NCBI GenBank assembly: GCA_948960675.1
Contig: CARDPF010000016.1
Span: forward strand, 1 to 20,455
Origin: an uncultured Eisenbergiella sp.
GTDB taxonomy: Bacteria; Bacillota; Clostridia; Lachnospirales; Lachnospiraceae
Length of the DNA: 20,455 nucleotides
Direction of reading: 5' to 3'
The notes under the pieces were generated by a model. It saw only the letters and a program-made list of their open reading frames with translations, was not told where the DNA came from and made no database searches. The position numbers were made by a program, and so were the translations under genes. Shown piece by piece: positions 8,153 to 15,888 of the stretch (the first letter of the stretch is position 1; every line of letters begins with the position of its first letter).

Positions 8153-9193
8153 ATGGCTAAGAGAACATTATATGGAACCGTGATTGTGACCTACCGCTGC
8201 AACGCGCGGTGCAATATGTGTGACTGCTTTAAGGATCCCACGAAGCCCTCGGAGGAGATCACACTGGAAGAGATCAAAAAGCTGCCGGAGATGGCGTTCA
8301 CCAATATCACGGGGGGAGAGCCTTTCGTGCGGCAGGACATTCCGGATATTGTGCGGGAATTGTACAAAAAGTCCGACCGGATTGTGATATCCACGAACGG
8401 GTATTTTACGGACCGTATCATTGCGCTGTGCAAGGAGTTTCCCAAGGTAGGCATCCGTATCAGCATAGAGGGGCTGCAGGAGACCAACGACAAAATCCGG
8501 GGGATTCCCGACGGGTTTAACCGGGGATACGGAACGCTAAAGACACTGGTGGAGATGGGGCATCCGGACGTGGGATTCGGCATGACGGTGCAGGACATGA
8601 ACTGTGAGGACCTGGTGCCGCTCTACCATATCGCCGACGGGATGGGGATGGAATTTGCCACCGCCACGCTGCACAATTCCTTTTACTTTCGGAAAACCGA
8701 TAATAGGATCGACGATAAGCGCAAGGTAGCAAAAAATTTTGAGAAGCTGATCAATGAACTGCTCAAGAGCAAATCCCCCAAAAAATGGTTCCGGGCGTAT
8801 TTCAATCATGGACTGATCAATTATATTTACGGCAACAAGCGGCTTTTGCCCTGCGATATGTCCCGGAACGCTTTTTTTATCGATCCTTTCTGCGATGTGA
8901 TTCCCTGCAACGGAATGGAAAAGAAAGCGGTGATGGGGAATCTGCGCAAGCAGGACTGGGACGAACTGTGGAATTCCAGACAGGCGCAGCAAGTGCGGGC
9001 GTGTACGAAAAAGTGTGACCGCAACTGCTGGATGATCGGCTCGGCGTCCCCCGCCATGCACAAATATATCTGGGTGCCGGGCTGGTGGGTGATCCGGCAC
9101 AAATTTTTAAAAGGCGGCAGATACAGCTTGCGGGAGAACCGCTTTATAACGGAGCAGACGGATGAAAGAAAAAATAAAAGCCATTCTGGCTGA
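8153..9193 (+). CDS. Radical SAM/SPASM-domain enzyme, substrate unknown
   Basis: A 346-residue radical SAM protein. The cluster-binding motif is CNARCNMC (C16, C20, C23), followed by the S-adenosylmethionine-binding TGGEP (residues 53-57). The C-terminal third carries six cysteines (C234, C247, C252, C284, C288, C292) arranged as a SPASM auxiliary iron-sulfur domain, including CTKKCDRNC and an MGNL segment. SPASM enzymes act on peptides, sugars or small molecules. Here the enzyme sits between two glycosyltransferase genes: it starts two bases after the GT4 stop and overlaps the GT-D gene by 32 bases. That suggests it modifies a sugar or a group attached to the polysaccharide, which is inference. 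The start at 8153 has GGAG seven bases upstream. No precursor peptide gene is visible nearby. Confidence 0.88.
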   Translation: MAKRTLYGTVIVTYRCNARCNMCDCFKDPTKPSEEITLEEIKKLPEMAFTNITGGEPFVRQDIPDIVRELYKKSDRIVISTNGYFTDRIIALCKEFPKVGIRISIEGLQETNDKIRGIPDGFNRGYGTLKTLVEMGHPDVGFGMTVQDMNCEDLVPLYHIADGMGMEFATATLHNSFYFRKTDNRIDDKRKVAKNFEKLINELLKSKSPKKWFRAYFNHGLINYIYGNKRLLPCDMSRNAFFIDPFCDVIPCNGMEKKAVMGNLRKQDWDELWNSRQAQQVRACTKKCDRNCWMIGSASPAMHKYIWVPGWWVIRHKFLKGGRYSLRENRFITEQTDERKNKSHSG

Positions 9194-10031
9194 TTTGGTT
9201 TATTGGCTATATGAAAAGAACATTTTGAGAAACCGTCTCCATGTGATGGGGATGGAGGAAACCATTCAGGAATTGTGTGAGAGCGGGAAAAGCCTGGTGC
9301 GGTTCGGGGACAGCGACATCGTGATGATGTGCGGCAGGGAAACGATTGTACAGGACCGTGCGCCAAAGCTGGGGGAGAGAATTGCCCGCATTTTGCGCTG
9401 TGAGCAGGAAAATCTGCTGGTGGGGATTCCGGACATTTTCGAGGGGCTTTCCCAGTATACGGAGAAAAGCCAGCGTTTCTGGAAAAACCATCTGCTGCTG
9501 TTTAGGCGTGTGTATGTGCAAAACTGCGTGGAGGGACACCCGTACTGCAACGCTTTTTTGTCCCGGATGTACTATAATTATGCGGACAAAAGCCAGTGCG
9601 GCACTTGGATTGCGGGATTCCGCAGGGTCTGGGACCAAAAGCCTTTGGTGGTGGTGGAGGGAGCCGGTACCCACAACGGCGTGGGAAACGACCTTTTGGA
9701 CAATGCGGCGGGCGTGGAACGCATCATTTGTCCGCCCACCAATGCCTGGCAGGTATATGACCGGATTTTGGAAGCCTGTCTGGCCTTTGGGAAAGAGAAG
9801 ATGTTTTTGGTATCTCTGGGCAGTACCGCCAAGGCGTTGGCCAGCGACCTGACCCAGAAAGGATACCGGGTGATTGATATCGGCAATCTGGATATGGAGT
9901 ACGAGTGGTTTTTGGCAAAGGCAGAGAAGAAGGAAGCGATTCCCAAGCACAGCGTGATCGGGCCGGAGGCGAATGGGAAAGCCGGGTATCAGGATTACCT
10001 TTCCCAGGTGCGTCAATGGATCGAACTTTAA
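9162..10031 (+). CDS. GT-D glycosyltransferase (DUF1792/SP_1767 family)
   Basis: A 289-residue cytoplasmic protein of the DUF1792 family, whose characterised members are metal-dependent GT-D-fold glycosyltransferases using UDP-sugars in streptococcal adhesin glycosylation. The diagnostic N-terminal motif, usually RFGDGE or RYGDGE, is present here as RFGDSD (D50, D52). The metal-binding D-x-E is thus a D-x-D, a conservative change. VVVEGAGTHNGVGNDL and MFLVSLGSTAKALASDL fit the conserved central and C-terminal blocks, and length is normal for the family. The start at 9162 has GGAG at 9151-9154 with seven bases of spacing, and lies inside the end of the radical SAM gene. In this operon it most likely adds one sugar to the lipid-linked repeat unit. 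Confidence 0.88.
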   Translation: MKEKIKAILADLVYWLYEKNILRNRLHVMGMEETIQELCESGKSLVRFGDSDIVMMCGRETIVQDRAPKLGERIARILRCEQENLLVGIPDIFEGLSQYTEKSQRFWKNHLLLFRRVYVQNCVEGHPYCNAFLSRMYYNYADKSQCGTWIAGFRRVWDQKPLVVVEGAGTHNGVGNDLLDNAAGVERIICPPTNAWQVYDRILEACLAFGKEKMFLVSLGSTAKALASDLTQKGYRVIDIGNLDMEYEWFLAKAEKKEAIPKHSVIGPEANGKAGYQDYLSQVRQWIEL

Positions 10032-10061
10032 AATAGAGAAAGAAAAGGGATACAAGAGAAG

Positions 10062-11522
10062 ATGCTGTTTAACTCGTTTGCGTTTCTGGGCTTTTTTCCA
10101 TTAGTGGTATTGGTATATTTTGCAATTCCCTTAAAATGGCGGTGGGTCTGGCTGCTGCTTGGCAGCTACTATTTTTATATGTGCTGGAACCCGGTTTATA
10201 TCCTGCTGCTATTGTTTTCCACCGTTGTCTCCTATGCAGGGGGAAGGGCGCTTGACAGGATCGGGGGCAGGAAGGGGAGAAAGCTTATTCTGGCGGGCGT
10301 TGTGCTTCTTCATGTGGGGCTTTTGTTCTGGTATAAATACCTGAATTTCTTTTTATATACCTGCAACCAGCTGCTGCGCCGTCTGGGCGTGGGGTTCCAA
10401 TGGCCCCAATACGATATTTTGCTGCCGGTGGGAATCTCGTTTTTTACCTTTCAGGCCATGGGGTATGTGATAGATGTATACAGAAAAGACACGGCGTGCG
10501 AGAAAAATATATTCCGCTATGCCCTGTTCGTATCCTTTTTCCCCCAACTGGTGGCAGGGCCCATTGAGCGTTCCCAAAACCTGATGCACCAGCTTCGCAA
10601 GACACACCGGTTTGACTGGGAACGGGTGAAGGATGGACTCTTTCTCATGGTCTGGGGATATTTTTTGAAGCTGGTGCTGGCGGACCGGGCGGCGCTGGTG
10701 GTAAACGGTATCTGGCAGAATCCGGATCATTACAAAGGGCTGTATATGGTGATTGCGACGGTATTGTTTCTGTTTCAGATTTACGGGGATTTTGCAGGTT
10801 ATTCCGTCATCGCCCAGGGGGCGGCGAAGGTATTGGGGATATCCCTGATGGACAATTTCCGGGCGCCTTTTTTTGCGCAAAGCGTTTCCGGCTTTTGGAG
10901 GGACTGGCATATTTCCCTGACCACCTGGTTTCGCGATTATGTGTATATTCCACTGGGAGGCAGCAGAAAGGGGCGGCTTTTGACGTACCGGAATCTGCTG
11001 GTGGTCTTTACGCTCAGCGGACTGTGGCACGGCGCGGCGTGGCATTATGTGGCGTGGGGCGTGATCAACGGCCTCTACCAGATCGTGGGGGATATCTGGA
11101 AACGAAAGACTGCAGGGCTTTGGCCCCTTTTGCGAAAGAGCAGGGTGCATCATGTGTTGCAAACGGTTTTTACCTTTGTGCTGGTGGATTTTTCCGCTTT
11201 GTTTTTCCGGGCGGGAAGCTTTGGGGAGGCCTTCCGGATGCTTTACAGCGCAGGGACGGTGCACAATCCGGAAATCTTTTGGAATGGGGAACTGATAAAG
11301 CTTTTACCGGCGGGGGAGTGGGCTTTGCTGCTCTTAGCCATTGTGCTGGCCCTGGCGGTGCAGCTGGGATACCGGCGCAGCATCTGCCTGACAGAATGGC
11401 TGCGGGGCAGAAAGGTGTGGGTAAGATGGGGCGTCTGCATGGCGCTTCTTTGGACGGTAATCATGTTTGGAATCTATGGGGTAAGTTATGAGGCGAGCGC
11501 GTTTATCTATTTCCAGTTTTAA
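10062..11522 (+). CDS. MBOAT-family O-acyltransferase (DltB/AlgI-like), copy 2
   Basis: A 486-residue polytopic membrane acyltransferase. The family core SGFWRDWHISL followed by RDYVYIPLGG occupies about residues 274-299, and SGLWHGA places the conserved histidine at H323. The N-terminal segments, including PVGISFFTFQ and the VAGPIERS loop, are closer to the classical AlgI/PatA pattern than those of copy 1, so the two copies probably have different acceptors or acyl donors (inference). The ATG at 10062 is preceded by AAAAGGG and GAGAAG. Its 3' end overlaps the next gene, a DltD-like partner, by 35 bases, repeating the pair arrangement seen at 190-2674. Confidence 0.93.
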   Translation: MLFNSFAFLGFFPLVVLVYFAIPLKWRWVWLLLGSYYFYMCWNPVYILLLLFSTVVSYAGGRALDRIGGRKGRKLILAGVVLLHVGLLFWYKYLNFFLYTCNQLLRRLGVGFQWPQYDILLPVGISFFTFQAMGYVIDVYRKDTACEKNIFRYALFVSFFPQLVAGPIERSQNLMHQLRKTHRFDWERVKDGLFLMVWGYFLKLVLADRAALVVNGIWQNPDHYKGLYMVIATVLFLFQIYGDFAGYSVIAQGAAKVLGISLMDNFRAPFFAQSVSGFWRDWHISLTTWFRDYVYIPLGGSRKGRLLTYRNLLVVFTLSGLWHGAAWHYVAWGVINGLYQIVGDIWKRKTAGLWPLLRKSRVHHVLQTVFTFVLVDFSALFFRAGSFGEAFRMLYSAGTVHNPEIFWNGELIKLLPAGEWALLLLAIVLALAVQLGYRRSICLTEWLRGRKVWVRWGVCMALLWTVIMFGIYGVSYEASAFIYFQF

Positions 11523-12588
11523 GCATGGCAGGATTGCGGTACAGGTCATTTGCTTTTTGCTCCTGTTGTGGGGGACCGAGAAAATATGGGAGTATTGCGT
11601 TTTTGACGATACCATGGAAGAGGCCCGTGCCGTCATGTATGATTTTTACCGGCAGGACAAAATTGACAACCTGTTTTTGGGAAGTTCCCATGTGTATTTT
11701 GATATCCATCCGCAGGTGATGGACGCGTGCACCGGGGAGGCAAATTTCAACCTTTCCACGCCCTTCCAACCCCTGATCGCCTCGTACTATCTGCTGCGGG
11801 AGGCCGACCGCCGGTATGAAATCAAAAACGTTTACCTGGAAATGTTTTACGGGGTTTCCGTGATGGATTCCGATATCCTGTATAACTGGAGGGTGTATGA
11901 TTATATGCCCCTGTCCTTCAATAAACTGGAGTATGTCTTAGCGGCGGGGGACGCAGAGGACATTTATCTAGGCTTTTTTAAGGCGAGGCGCACCTGGCAG
12001 AATGTGTTCGAGCCGGGAAAAGTTGCGGAAATTGTGAAAAAGAAGCGGGGGGAGGATTACCAAAACCACCGGTGGGTGAAAATAAACGAGAACGGTACCG
12101 AATATTTTGTGCCCGGGGGCTTTTTGTATACCGAGTACCGGCCGGATGTGGATATGCACGAGATGGCCAAAGAACCGGTTCCCTTTGCGGACAGCCCCAT
12201 GGCGGCAGAACCGGAACGGTATTTGCGCAAAATACTGGATTATTGTAAAGAGCGGGATATCAACATTATTTTGTTTAGTTCCCCGGTGGCGGAGACGGAG
12301 TTGTCCAAAAAGACGGGGCATGACCGGTACCGCGAAAAGGTGGAGGGGATTGCCGGGCAGTACGGACGGGCATATTATGATTTCAGCCTGTGCCGGGAGG
12401 AATTTTTGGATCTTTCGGACGACGGGCTCTGGAGGGATCCCCACCATTTGAATGTCTGGGGGGCGCAGACGTTCACCGAGGCGTTTTACCGGATGCTTCT
12501 TGCCGGGCAGGGGACGGACCCCAAAATGTATTTTTACGAAAGTTACGCGCAGAAGGCGCGGGAAGCGGAGGGATGGCAAATCGAATGA
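11488..12588 (+). CDS. SGNH/DltD-like protein, copy 2 (catalytic motifs intact)
   Basis: A 366-residue protein with a basic N terminus, one membrane anchor (about residues 16-30) and an extracytoplasmic SGNH-type domain. LFLGSSH (nucleophile candidate at S66/S67) and the C-terminal DPHHLNVWG (D317, H320, N322) are both intact, unlike copy 1. It begins inside the preceding MBOAT gene and should be translationally coupled to it. The probable role is to accept the acyl or aminoacyl group from the MBOAT channel and transfer or edit it on the glycan, by analogy with DltD and AlgX. The start at 11488 is weakly supported by GGGGTAAG and is chosen because it supplies the basic cap before the membrane anchor. 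The stop overlaps the next start as ATGA. Confidence 0.85.
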   Translation: MRRARLSISSFKHGRIAVQVICFLLLLWGTEKIWEYCVFDDTMEEARAVMYDFYRQDKIDNLFLGSSHVYFDIHPQVMDACTGEANFNLSTPFQPLIASYYLLREADRRYEIKNVYLEMFYGVSVMDSDILYNWRVYDYMPLSFNKLEYVLAAGDAEDIYLGFFKARRTWQNVFEPGKVAEIVKKKRGEDYQNHRWVKINENGTEYFVPGGFLYTEYRPDVDMHEMAKEPVPFADSPMAAEPERYLRKILDYCKERDINIILFSSPVAETELSKKTGHDRYREKVEGIAGQYGRAYYDFSLCREEFLDLSDDGLWRDPHHLNVWGAQTFTEAFYRMLLAGQGTDPKMYFYESYAQKAREAEGWQIE

Positions 12589-13736
12589 AAGTGCTGTATA
12601 TGTCGCACCGGTATCACACCAACCAAAATACCATCATGAAGGGCTGGCGGGAGAACGGGCATGAGATCTGCTTTATCAGCCAGTTTGCGGGGAAAATCGA
12701 GGATTATACGTATGTCAGGCCGGTGGTGCTGGGCTACGGGGCGCTTTTTCGGCTGTTGGACCGTTTTTACGTGGAGGTGCTTTTTAAAAACAAGCCCAAT
12801 GCCATCGACATGAAATTAAAATGCGGCTGGCCCCCCTTGGGAAAGATGGCGAGGGTGATCCGGGATTTTGGGCCGGATGTGGCCATCATCCGGGAGCGCT
12901 CCGTGTATTCCATCTGCATGACCGCCCTGTGCCGTCTGTACCGCATTCCGACGATTCTGTATAACCTAAGCCCGGTATGGGAGGAGCGCTTCAAGGATGA
13001 TCTTGCCCATAGGATTGTGTGGAAGCTGACGCCGCGCTACCGGATGACGCCGGTGGACGTGGTGGGGGTGGATTATACGGGAAAAAAGCGGGACAAAAAC
13101 AGCTTTTGGGCCCCGTTTTTGATGGAGCCCCAATTGGCGCCCACAGAGCGTACCTATTTTCGGGACGGGAAAATCCATCTTTTTACCATCGGCAAGTATC
13201 AGGAGCGGAAAAATTTGTGGATGATGGTTTATGCCCTGGAGAGATTGGGGAAAACCTATCCGCTGCATCTTACCGTTGCCGGGGAATTGTCCAATCATTT
13301 TCATCAGGAATACTATGATAAGATTACTGCCTACGTCAAAGAACACGGGCTTTTGGGGCAGGTGGATTTTTACTGTAACTTAAATAAGGAGCGGGTGATG
13401 GAGGAGTATGCCAAAGCCGATCTCTACGTCATTCCCAGCACCGGGGAGCCTGCGTCCATCACCGTGATAGAGGGCATGGCCTTTTCCATTCCGGTAATCA
13501 GCGGCAGTGATAACGGCAGCGCCAATTATATTGTGGAGGGCGAGACCGGCTATGTCTTTGCAGACTGCGACCAGAAAGATTTGGAGGATAAGATTGAGCG
13601 GATTATCCGGGACCAGGACCGGCTGTTGGAAATGGGGAGGGCCGCCTATGCCCATGTGGAGAAAAACTTCCGTTTTGACCGGTATTATGGCGTGGTGGAA
13701 GAAATCTTGCGGCGGCAGAAAGAGGGAAGGAAATGA
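12585..13736 (+). CDS. Family 4 glycosyltransferase (GT-B fold), copy 2
   Basis: A 383-residue cytoplasmic glycosyltransferase. It starts MKVLYMSHRY. The C-terminal Rossmann domain begins with IGKYQERKNLWMM, and the EX7E motif (E288 to E296, in STGEPASITVIEG) is typical of GT4. It lacks the cysteine cluster of the first GT4 and differs throughout, so it should handle a different linkage. Two starts are possible. The ATG at 12573 touches GGAGGG with no spacing. The ATG at 12585 lies 12 bases from it and overlaps the preceding stop as ATGA, so 12585 is preferred. The next gene overlaps its stop in the same way. Donor sugar is unknown. Confidence 0.9.
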   Translation: MKVLYMSHRYHTNQNTIMKGWRENGHEICFISQFAGKIEDYTYVRPVVLGYGALFRLLDRFYVEVLFKNKPNAIDMKLKCGWPPLGKMARVIRDFGPDVAIIRERSVYSICMTALCRLYRIPTILYNLSPVWEERFKDDLAHRIVWKLTPRYRMTPVDVVGVDYTGKKRDKNSFWAPFLMEPQLAPTERTYFRDGKIHLFTIGKYQERKNLWMMVYALERLGKTYPLHLTVAGELSNHFHQEYYDKITAYVKEHGLLGQVDFYCNLNKERVMEEYAKADLYVIPSTGEPASITVIEGMAFSIPVISGSDNGSANYIVEGETGYVFADCDQKDLEDKIERIIRDQDRLLEMGRAAYAHVEKNFRFDRYYGVVEEILRRQKEGRK

Positions 13737-14824
13737 AAGCAGACAGCAGGGTTGCAGGCAGAAAATCCAACATGGAGCTTTTGCGGATCGTGAGCATGAT
13801 GATGATCATTCTGCATCATTACGCGGATCATGGGGGATTTGTGTTTGAAAACGGGGAAATCACGTTTAACCGGATTTTTTTGCAGTTTGTGCATCTGTTC
13901 GGAAAGATCGGAATCTGCCTTTTTGTGCTGATATCGGGCTATTTTTTGGTGGAGTCGGCGTTTACGTGGAAAAAGGTGGTGAAGCTGATTTTGGAAGTGC
14001 AGTTTTACTGTCTGTTGAGTTTCGGGTTTACGGTTGCCATCGGGACGACGGAGTTTACGGTAAGAAGGGCCTTTATGTCCCTGTTTCCGGTGAGTACGTC
14101 CCTTTACTGGTTTGTGACGACATACATGGTGTTGTATATCCTCTCACCGTATTTGAATGTCATGATCCGGCATTTGACGAAGGGACAGCATTTTAGGCTG
14201 ATCGGGTTTCTGGTATTGATTTGGAGCCTGATTCCCACTTTTTTGCAGCTGGACATCTGCTATTCCCAGCTGGGATGGTTTGTCCTGTTATATTTGTCCG
14301 CCGCCTATGTGCGCCTGCACGCAGGGGAATGGTGGATTGTAAAATTCGGGAAGCTGCGCTGGTTTTTGCTGGCTTTTGGGCTGATTTTTCTGACGGTTCT
14401 GGTGCTGGATTATTTTGAATATGCCATTCCCGAGTTTGCGGTGGACATGGAGTACTTCGGGGGGCAAAACAAAATCACCACCTATCTGTGCGCCCTGCTG
14501 GGTTTCATGTCCTTTGTCAATATGCAGGTCAGGCCGTCCCGTCTGATCAACACGGTGGCGGCTTCCACCTTCGGCATTTACCTGATTCATGACAATCCCT
14601 TTATCAGCCGGGAGTTGTGGACGGAGTGGATCAACACGGACGCCCTCATTGACTCCCGCAGGCTCATGCCCCATGTGGTTTTGACGGCAGTGGTGATTTT
14701 TTTTGTGTGCAGCCTGTTTGACCTGTTGCGCAGGCGGTTTTTGGAAAAACCGGCAATGGAGATTGTAGACAAGGTGTTTTTACTTGCCGAAAAGAAGCTT
14801 GGACGCCATGGGAACCCGGGATAA
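13733..14824 (+). CDS. Acyltransferase-3 family membrane protein (OafA/WecH-like), copy 1
   Basis: A 363-residue polytopic protein of the acyltransferase-3 family, which transfers acetyl or similar groups to sugars of surface polysaccharides at the membrane. The family N-terminal motif NMELLRIVSMMMIILHHY (residues 13-30) contains the candidate catalytic histidine pair. About ten membrane segments follow, and the protein closes with a C-terminal RRFLEKP, a common end of the last membrane segment in the family. It is the last gene of the plus-strand operon, coupled by ATGA to the GT4 gene. Its last 45 bases overlap the converging minus-strand acyltransferase gene. No extracellular SGNH domain is fused. 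The acyl group and site are unknown. Confidence 0.88.
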   Translation: MKADSRVAGRKSNMELLRIVSMMMIILHHYADHGGFVFENGEITFNRIFLQFVHLFGKIGICLFVLISGYFLVESAFTWKKVVKLILEVQFYCLLSFGFTVAIGTTEFTVRRAFMSLFPVSTSLYWFVTTYMVLYILSPYLNVMIRHLTKGQHFRLIGFLVLIWSLIPTFLQLDICYSQLGWFVLLYLSAAYVRLHAGEWWIVKFGKLRWFLLAFGLIFLTVLVLDYFEYAIPEFAVDMEYFGGQNKITTYLCALLGFMSFVNMQVRPSRLINTVAASTFGIYLIHDNPFISRELWTEWINTDALIDSRRLMPHVVLTAVVIFFVCSLFDLLRRRFLEKPAMEIVDKVFLLAEKKLGRHGNPG

Positions 14825-15781
14825 CATCCAGGACAGGGCGATGCTTAAAAACCCGATCAGGACAGCGCTGGCAATGCTCCAGAGCCCCAATAGCAGGGGG
14901 GAATCGGTGTAGGCATAGAAAAATTTCAGCGGATCGATGAAAAACGTCTGCAGCAGGTAAATTTCCATGGAACGCCGCCCAAAAAGGCACAGCATCCGGC
15001 TGCGCTGGAGAAAGGAAAAGAACCTTTTGCCGCCGTAGAGAAGGACGATGACGCACAGGGACAAGAAAATCCGTTGGATTTGGGTGGAATATCCGGTGTC
15101 ACGGAATGAAAAAAACGGAAAGACAGCCATATAGGCCAACAGGGCAAGCGCCAGAACCGGAATTTTTTGCAAAAAGCCGGTGAGGCCGGGAAACCGGATG
15201 AGCAGGGCGCCGGCAAAATACGGAACCGCGTATGTGACCATGCTGGTGAGGGTGGGATGTCCGGTGAGCAGGGCCAGGGCAATCACGATGCATTCGCAGA
15301 TTCCCAGCGCTAAAAGCGGGCTTTTCATCGGACGCAGTGTGGCGGGAAGAAGCCGGTCGGTCTTCTCGGACAAGAGCCAGAAGGCCAGGTGATAGAGCTT
15401 TAGGCCAAAGGCGGCGGCGAGAAACCATAAACAGTCCTGTCCATAGCCCAAAATGCGGGTGGCAAGTTCTGCCCATTGCACGTTTTGGACGCCGTTTCGG
15501 ATAAAGAAATAGAGAACGGTCCAGAGCAGATAGGGAACCAGAAGCGTGGCCGTGCGTTTCACAAGCATCCGGCCTTTGGCGTTTCGGTATTTGGCATACC
15601 CCTTTTCTTCCAGATAGCCGGACCAGAAAAACAAAAGCGGCATGTGGAAGGAATAGATGAAGTTGAACAAAAACTCCAGATTGGTGAGGTTAGAGATGCT
15701 GTGTCCGGTCACCACCAGTAAGATGGCGATTCCTTTTTGGGCATCAATGTATGGGTCCCGGCTGGTTGGCTGTGTCTGCAT
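14780..15781 (-). CDS. Acyltransferase-3 family membrane protein, copy 2 (minus strand)
   Basis: A 333-residue polytopic protein. The family start motif RDPYIDAQKGIAILLVVTGH (residues 8-27) is clear, with D13 and the catalytic-type H27, followed by a hydrophobic multi-pass body and SFHMPLLFFWSGY. This arrangement resembles the fucose/rhamnose O-acetyltransferase-like branch more than copy 1 does. The frame runs upstream to 15955, but the ATG at 15779-15781 is chosen because AAAGGGG lies seven bases before it and the extension would cross the promoter. It is the only gene on this strand, transcribed from a consensus promoter through a leader of about 139 nt. It converges on the plus-strand operon with a 45-base overlap. 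Confidence 0.88.
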   Translation of the reverse strand: MQTQPTSRDPYIDAQKGIAILLVVTGHSISNLTNLEFLFNFIYSFHMPLLFFWSGYLEEKGYAKYRNAKGRMLVKRTATLLVPYLLWTVLYFFIRNGVQNVQWAELATRILGYGQDCLWFLAAAFGLKLYHLAFWLLSEKTDRLLPATLRPMKSPLLALGICECIVIALALLTGHPTLTSMVTYAVPYFAGALLIRFPGLTGFLQKIPVLALALLAYMAVFPFFSFRDTGYSTQIQRIFLSLCVIVLLYGGKRFFSFLQRSRMLCLFGRRSMEIYLLQTFFIDPLKFFYAYTDSPLLLGLWSIASAVLIGFLSIALSWMLSRVPMASKLLFGK

Positions 15782-15788
15782 AAGCATT

Positions 15789-15795
15789 CCCCTTT
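15789..15795 (-). promoter_or_regulatory. Ribosome binding site fixing the start of the minus-strand acyltransferase
   Basis: On the minus strand AAAGGGG is followed by seven bases and then the ATG at 15781-15779. A second in-frame ATG, six bases further upstream, sits almost against this site and is a poor start. The G-run could pair with the C-run of the leader (minus-strand CCCCC at 15831-15827). Confidence 0.6.
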
Positions 15796-15832
15796 CTGTG
15801 ATCATGGTAGGTTTTATAGCCCCTCCGGGGGA

Positions 15833-15888
15833 TGCGCACGATTTTGCAAAGGTAAATGCTGCGCTTTGCACAGCGCAAAATCGGCGCA
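15833..15888 (-). repeat. Long imperfect inverted repeat with competing inner stems in the 5' leader
   Basis: The arms are TGCGCACGATTTTGC (15833-15847, plus-strand reading) and GCAAAATCGGCGCA (15875-15888). They are perfect reverse complements except for one unpaired A, with 27 bases between. Two further inverted pairs share the same bases: TGCAAAG (15845-15851) with CTTTGCA (15864-15870), and TGCGCT (15860-15865) with AGCGCA (15872-15877). These pairings are mutually exclusive with parts of the long stem. The element lies in the predicted leader of the minus-strand acyltransferase mRNA. No T-run follows on either strand, so it is not a simple terminator. I do not recognise it as a known riboswitch. 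Confidence 0.65.

Noticed and set aside
10353..11264. Minus-strand open frame of about 300 codons opposite the second MBOAT gene
   Set aside because: The composition is dominated by His, Pro, Gln and Arg without domains. It is antisense to a well-supported gene.
12573..12584. Alternative ATG at 12573 for the second GT4 gene
   Set aside because: It touches the GGAGGG site with no spacing. The ATG at 12585 gives the ATGA coupling seen at the next junction and a typical GT4 N terminus, although the four-residue difference is not certain.
14735..14752. Perfect palindrome CGGTTTTTGGAAAAACCG downstream of the minus-strand stop codon, considered as a terminator
   Set aside because: It lies inside codons for the conserved RRFLEKP segment of the plus-strand acyltransferase, leaves almost no loop, and is not followed by a T-run on the minus strand.
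15833..15888. The long inverted repeat as an intrinsic terminator
   Set aside because: No adjacent T-run follows on either strand. On the plus strand the nearest T5 is about 20 bases beyond the stem.
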